Assembly (NCBI GenBank): GCA_037447605.1
Contig: CM074811.1
Location: forward strand, 1,385,027-1,449,026
Direction: 5' to 3'
DNA: 64,000 nt
From: Zygnema circumcarinatum
Lineage: Eukaryota; Streptophyta; Zygnematophyceae; Zygnematales; Zygnemataceae
In this document: positions 62,627 to 64,000 of the stretch, piece after piece
How the letters are laid out: each line of letters begins with the position of its first letter
How positions within the stretch are numbered: position 1 is the first letter of the stretch
Notes under the pieces: model-generated
Databases searched by the model: none
What the model was told of the DNA's origin: nothing
What the model saw: only the letters and a program-made list of their open reading frames with translations
Position numbers and translations under genes: made by a program

Positions 62627-63987
62627 TCACGCTCCATCACCAAAGTCATCGTTTGAGGAGTCGGAATCCGAATCGGAGTCAGCAGTTCGCTGAGTTTGCC
62701 ATTTCTTCCGAAGGATGTCTGCCGTCCCTTCTTGGGGCAGAGGTCTTCCCACGACTGTTTGGGTCGACAAGGCAGAGAGAGTGCTCCGAGGAGAGTGGGG
62801 AGGAGATGTGCTCGCAGACTGCCTCTCCTCCTGCTCTATTAGCTGCTGCTGCCGCAACTCCTCCTGCTCCTTCATCAATTGGGCTTTCTCCTGAGCGTGC
62901 TTTTTCCGAGCCTCTGCCTCCGCTACCTTTTGTACTCGATCGTTTTCAAGCTTTTTCCGCCTTTCATTCTCCGCATGCGCCTTTTTGAAGAGGAGGACAA
63001 AGTCGTTCATGATGCTAAAGACTGCACTTCCCTCCCACCATCCGTCGGCACATCAGTTGAGGCTCTACAGATGTGTGAGACTTCTGTTGGTTGTTGATAC
63101 CTTTATGGTTGACCCAACAATGCAGCTTCTAATCAGAAGCAACGAAGTTGTTTTTTCCTTTACTCAACGCAGAGAGCAGGCAGAGTCCCTCCAGCTTGTC
63201 TTCTATCTCTGATAACTGAGTAAAGTTGATGTCGGAATCTGACATAGTGGGTTTTAACCAACAATGCCTAGGGGTCCATATCCTCATCAGCCGTCACCAC
63301 AACACCGCTCTCACTCGGGGAGAGCGCCGCTCGGGGACATTGTGAGAAACGAGATACAGACAGAGAAATGAAGTAGCATAGTAAACAGAAATGAGAGGGA
63401 GGGGGGAAGGAAACAGAAGAGGGAGAGAGAAAGGGACAGGCACATATAAAAGTGCGGGAAGGAAGGAAGAGGAAAAGGGAGAGAAGAAGCGAGAGAGAGA
63501 AGGGGGCGAAAGTACAAGCCACACTTACTTTCGTTGAATGGCATATTTGCATCTCCTCCTAAGTATTTAATGAGAGCTGTGGTGCTCTTTGCCTACAGCC
63601 CTCCTTCCCAATTCCAATAGTGAATGGCGCGCACAGGAAGAATGCCACAGGGAGAATGGCAGAGGAGTGTGAATTGGAGCGAGAGATGGTGTCAGGAGGA
63701 GAGGGAGAAAAGGGGAGGGAGAGAGGCGGGGAGAGGGAGAGAGAGAGAGGCGGGGAGAGGGAGAGAGAGAGAGGCGGGGCGAGGGAGAGAGAGAGAGGGA
63801 GACTACCTGACCCTCAAAGAAACGTTCAGCTCATTCTTTTTATCCAACCATTATAATTGAGAAAAGAGTCAGAGCCCATAACATAATACAACAAGATCAA
63901 AAGAAAGCCTCGTACCATCTCTGCCATTGCTGCATGAAGCCTTGCCAAAGCCGGTTCCACTTCCCTGTTGAGATAGGACTCGATTTC
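62627..63987 (-). CDS. Formin, C-terminal end of FH2 domain (partial)
   Basis: Formins nucleate and elongate actin filaments through the FH2 domain. Three exons join in phase: 63987-63916 (EIESYLNREVEPALARLHAA), 63592-63529 (TTALIKYLGGDANMPFNE) and 63021-62627 (IFSIMNDFVLLFKKAHAEN, then a long charged helix). This matches the end of FH2, where a glycine/acid loop precedes the F..F...FKKAHxEN helix. After the helix comes a Gln/Glu-rich coiled-coil stretch and an acidic tail (DSDSDSDSSNDDFGDG). The 5' part of the gene lies beyond the right window edge. The motif reading is good; assignment to a formin subclass is not attempted. Confidence 0.75.
63722..63802. repeat. GA-rich tandem repeat in formin intron
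   Basis: Three copies of a ~26-bp GAGGCGGGGAGAGGGAGAGA-type unit, within the intron 63593-63915. Confidence 0.8.
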
Positions 63988-64000
63988 CTGCCAGAATATC

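Overview
The window is nuclear DNA of a green plant. Its genes are split by many small GT-AG introns and match eukaryotic families: V-ATPase subunit C, EAPP, the COMPASS subunit ASH2/TRAUCO, mitochondrial ribosomal protein L46, a G3BP-like NTF2/RRM protein, and a formin. Two families are plant-type: a GARP factor of the HRS1/HHO/NIGT1 group and a plastid-type HPP membrane protein. TTTAGGG-type telo-boxes and ACGT (G-box, TGACG) elements sit in the gene-free stretches. About 15 genes in 64 kb with short introns suggests a compact genome such as a bryophyte or another early-diverging streptophyte. That placement is inference; the species is not identified. No prokaryotic, viral or organelle segment was recognised. 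All exon joins below were made by eye from splice consensus, reading frame and family alignment, with no RNA evidence.

Layout. 1.6-5.6 kb (-): V-ATPase subunit C. 6.6-8.6 kb (-): EAPP. 9.6-13.2 kb (-): ASH2/TRAUCO, divergent from L46 (14.2-16.9 kb, +). 17.9-19.7 kb (-): a TCAIM-like mitochondrial protein whose upstream flank is a 937-bp GA tract. 21.6-23.0 kb (-) and 24.0-25.4 kb (+): a head-to-head pair of paralogous dsRNA-binding-domain proteins. 26.1-31.0 kb (-): HHO/NIGT1-type GARP factor. 31-35.7 kb: gene-poor, GC-rich and repeat-rich. 35.7-38.3 kb (+): glutamine-rich coiled-coil protein. 40.1-44.1 kb (-): G3BP-like protein. 45.6-46.3 kb (-): unrecognised gene with an inverted copy of part of its own exon. 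48.1-50.1 kb (+): plastid-type rhodanese. 51.5-57.6 kb (-): THUMPD3-like RNA methyltransferase. 58.9-61.0 kb (-): HPP protein. 62.6-64.0 kb (-): 3' end of a formin, cut by the window edge.

The genes do not form one pathway. Several act in organelles (L46, TCAIM-like, rhodanese, HPP and, by inference, the dsRBD pair) and several in RNA biology (G3BP-like, THUMPD3-like, dsRBD pair). The least ordinary content is the dsRBD pair, the inverted exon duplication, a dispersed ~90-bp repeat present four times, clusters of CCAATGG/CCAACGG palindromes, and a 45-bp minisatellite.
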